64,000 nucleotides of DNA from Lineus longissimus. Its lineage: Eukaryota; Nemertea; Pilidiophora; Heteronemertea; Lineidae. A program made the position numbers and the translations under genes. Below are positions 63,200 through 64,000 of this stretch, one piece after another (position 1 is the first letter of the stretch; each line of letters begins with the position of its first letter). The stretch lies in assembly GCF_910592395.1 (NCBI RefSeq), contig NC_088311.1:18478501-18542500 (forward strand), read 5' to 3'. The notes under the pieces are model-generated. The model saw only the letters and a program-made list of their open reading frames with translations, was not told the origin of the DNA and made no database searches.

Positions 63200-63761
63200 G
63201 GTATTATGCTCCTGGCCACCCTAACTCCACGCCCAAATTGTCCCTTTAAGAGTTCCTTTTTTGGCACGGTAGCCAATGGTACAACAAAATTACATAGGGT
63301 CAAAATCAGTTTAACTGGTTGTCAAAATATTTTTCTAACATTTGCAATTAAGAAACGAAATGCCAAGTACTTCCTAAAACAAATGATTGTTATCTGGTCT
63401 GTAAAAATAAAACCACCCATTTGTCCTTGGTAAAAAATTCATTTTATTTGACTCACAAAATACCTATGAAAAGCACCAAAGGGCCATGATTAAGTTATTC
63501 AAAGAAAACAACCCTGTTTAAAAGTGCCTGTGAAATGCACTCAACGTCGCGCCGATGTTAAAAAGCCTTATTTAAAAAAGTCTTCTGTAAAACATTGTAA
63601 TTCTCAGAAGGGTAATAGCGAGTAGCGAGAATAAATAAAGTCTAACAATGTAGGACTTCAGAATGACAAAAGACTAGTGTTTTTAAAGGGGAAGGCCAAA
63701 CTTTCCTAAAATCAGAAGGAATTTTTAGAAAGAATGAAAGAATTGCAGAATAATTAGGTTA

Positions 63762-63830
63762 CCTTGACTGGGAATCGAACCACAGATCTTTGGAAGGCGA
63801 GGCCACTGCTCTACTGTTGGGCTATCAAGG
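63762..63830 (-). repeat. tRNA-like repeat unit 1
   Basis: The minus strand reads CCTTGATAGCCCAACAGTAG, GAGCAGTGGCC, then GGTTCGATTCC, ending GTCAAGG. The 7-base acceptor stem closes (CCTTGAT with GTCAAGG), and the A and B boxes are recognisable. The T and anticodon stems do not close well. It resembles a glycine-type tRNA (loop near CTTCCAA), but I call it tRNA-derived rather than a gene. Confidence 0.5.
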
Positions 63831-63937
63831 TTTTTTTGTTCTTCTGAATGACAACATTTTAAAGGGGTATTTGCAATTTTCCTTAACTCAAGTCTTTTTA
63901 GAAAGATTGAAAGAATTGCAGAATAATTTTAAGTTAC

Positions 63938-64000
63938 CTTGACTGAGAATTGAACCACAGATCTTTGGATTGCTAGGCCACTTCTCTATTGTTGAGCTAT
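63938..64000 (-). repeat. tRNA-like repeat unit 2, cut by the window end
   Basis: Same sequence as the unit at 63762, 176 bases on, with a decayed B box (GGTTCAATTCT). Both are preceded on the plus strand by GAAAGAATTGCAGAATAATT, so the whole ~176-base unit is tandemly repeated and may continue past the window. Confidence 0.5.

Larger units (their letters stand above)
56951..63761. other. Non-genic right part, possibly a 3' UTR of a minus-strand gene beyond the end
   Basis: No supported coding exon. Inverted repeats, the 5S-like sequence and a MITE are listed separately. 62030-62900 is frame-poor and contains TTTATT (minus AATAAA) near 62050, which would suit a 3' UTR of a gene entering from the right; this is a guess. 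Confidence 0.3.

Noticed and set aside
63762-63830. Functional tRNA gene
   Set aside because: The acceptor stem closes but the anticodon and T stems do not, and a diverged tandem copy follows.
1-64000. CRISPR array, operons, phage or plasmid functions
   Set aside because: No regular short repeats with spacers, no ribosome-binding-site-led gene runs; spliced genes and SINEs show a eukaryotic genome.

Overview
The window looks like nuclear DNA of a marine invertebrate animal. It is AT-rich (roughly 60 %), has spliced genes with GT-AG introns, tRNA-derived SINEs, many short inverted-repeat elements and poly-C runs, and no prokaryotic gene organisation. Whether it is a spiralian or an invertebrate deuterostome cannot be decided from the sequence alone. 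Most open reading frames in it are chance or shadow frames.

Layout. From 1 to about 36 kb the window is gene-poor. It holds dispersed and foldback repeats (0.2-1.2 kb, 24.9-25.2 kb, 31.8-32.5 kb), one SINE (10.4 kb), an 18-bp minisatellite (10.9 kb), a degraded ~350-bp tandem array (23.4-24.6 kb) and a nested transposon pair (27.4-28.1 kb). Two weak gene candidates lie here: a possible two-exon gene at 12.4-12.9 kb (+) and a 148-codon ORF at 21.0-21.5 kb (-).

From 36 to 57 kb lies the real gene cluster. (a) A four-exon minus-strand gene (44642 to 36471) encodes a 592-residue soluble protein I do not recognise. It has an acidic N-terminus and six ~25-residue repeats that each carry an RSxS-type basophilic kinase site. 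The repeat exon is an exact phase 2-2 cassette, so skipping it gives an in-frame 402-residue form. (b) Two minus-strand paralogues (47158-46364 and 53362-53012) encode single-pass membrane proteins resembling the KCNE potassium-channel beta-subunit family. Both end in E-T-x-V, a class I PDZ ligand. (c) A three-exon plus-strand gene (55096-56435) encodes a 134-residue type I membrane protein with one cysteine-rich module. Its spacing is close to that of BCMA-type TNF receptors, and it has a very short tail.

From 57 to 64 kb no gene is supported. This part holds a long inverted repeat (58.75-59.30 kb), a 5S-rRNA-like pseudogene (60.4-60.6 kb), another copy of a TA-flanked terminal-inverted-repeat element (63.06 kb) and two tandem tRNA-like repeats running off the end.

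Two observations stand out. One is the PDZ-ending KCNE-like pair beside a minimal TNF-receptor-like gene and a kinase-site-repeat protein. The other is a strong excess of the palindrome TACATGTA: about 40 copies by eye, against roughly 2 expected from base composition.
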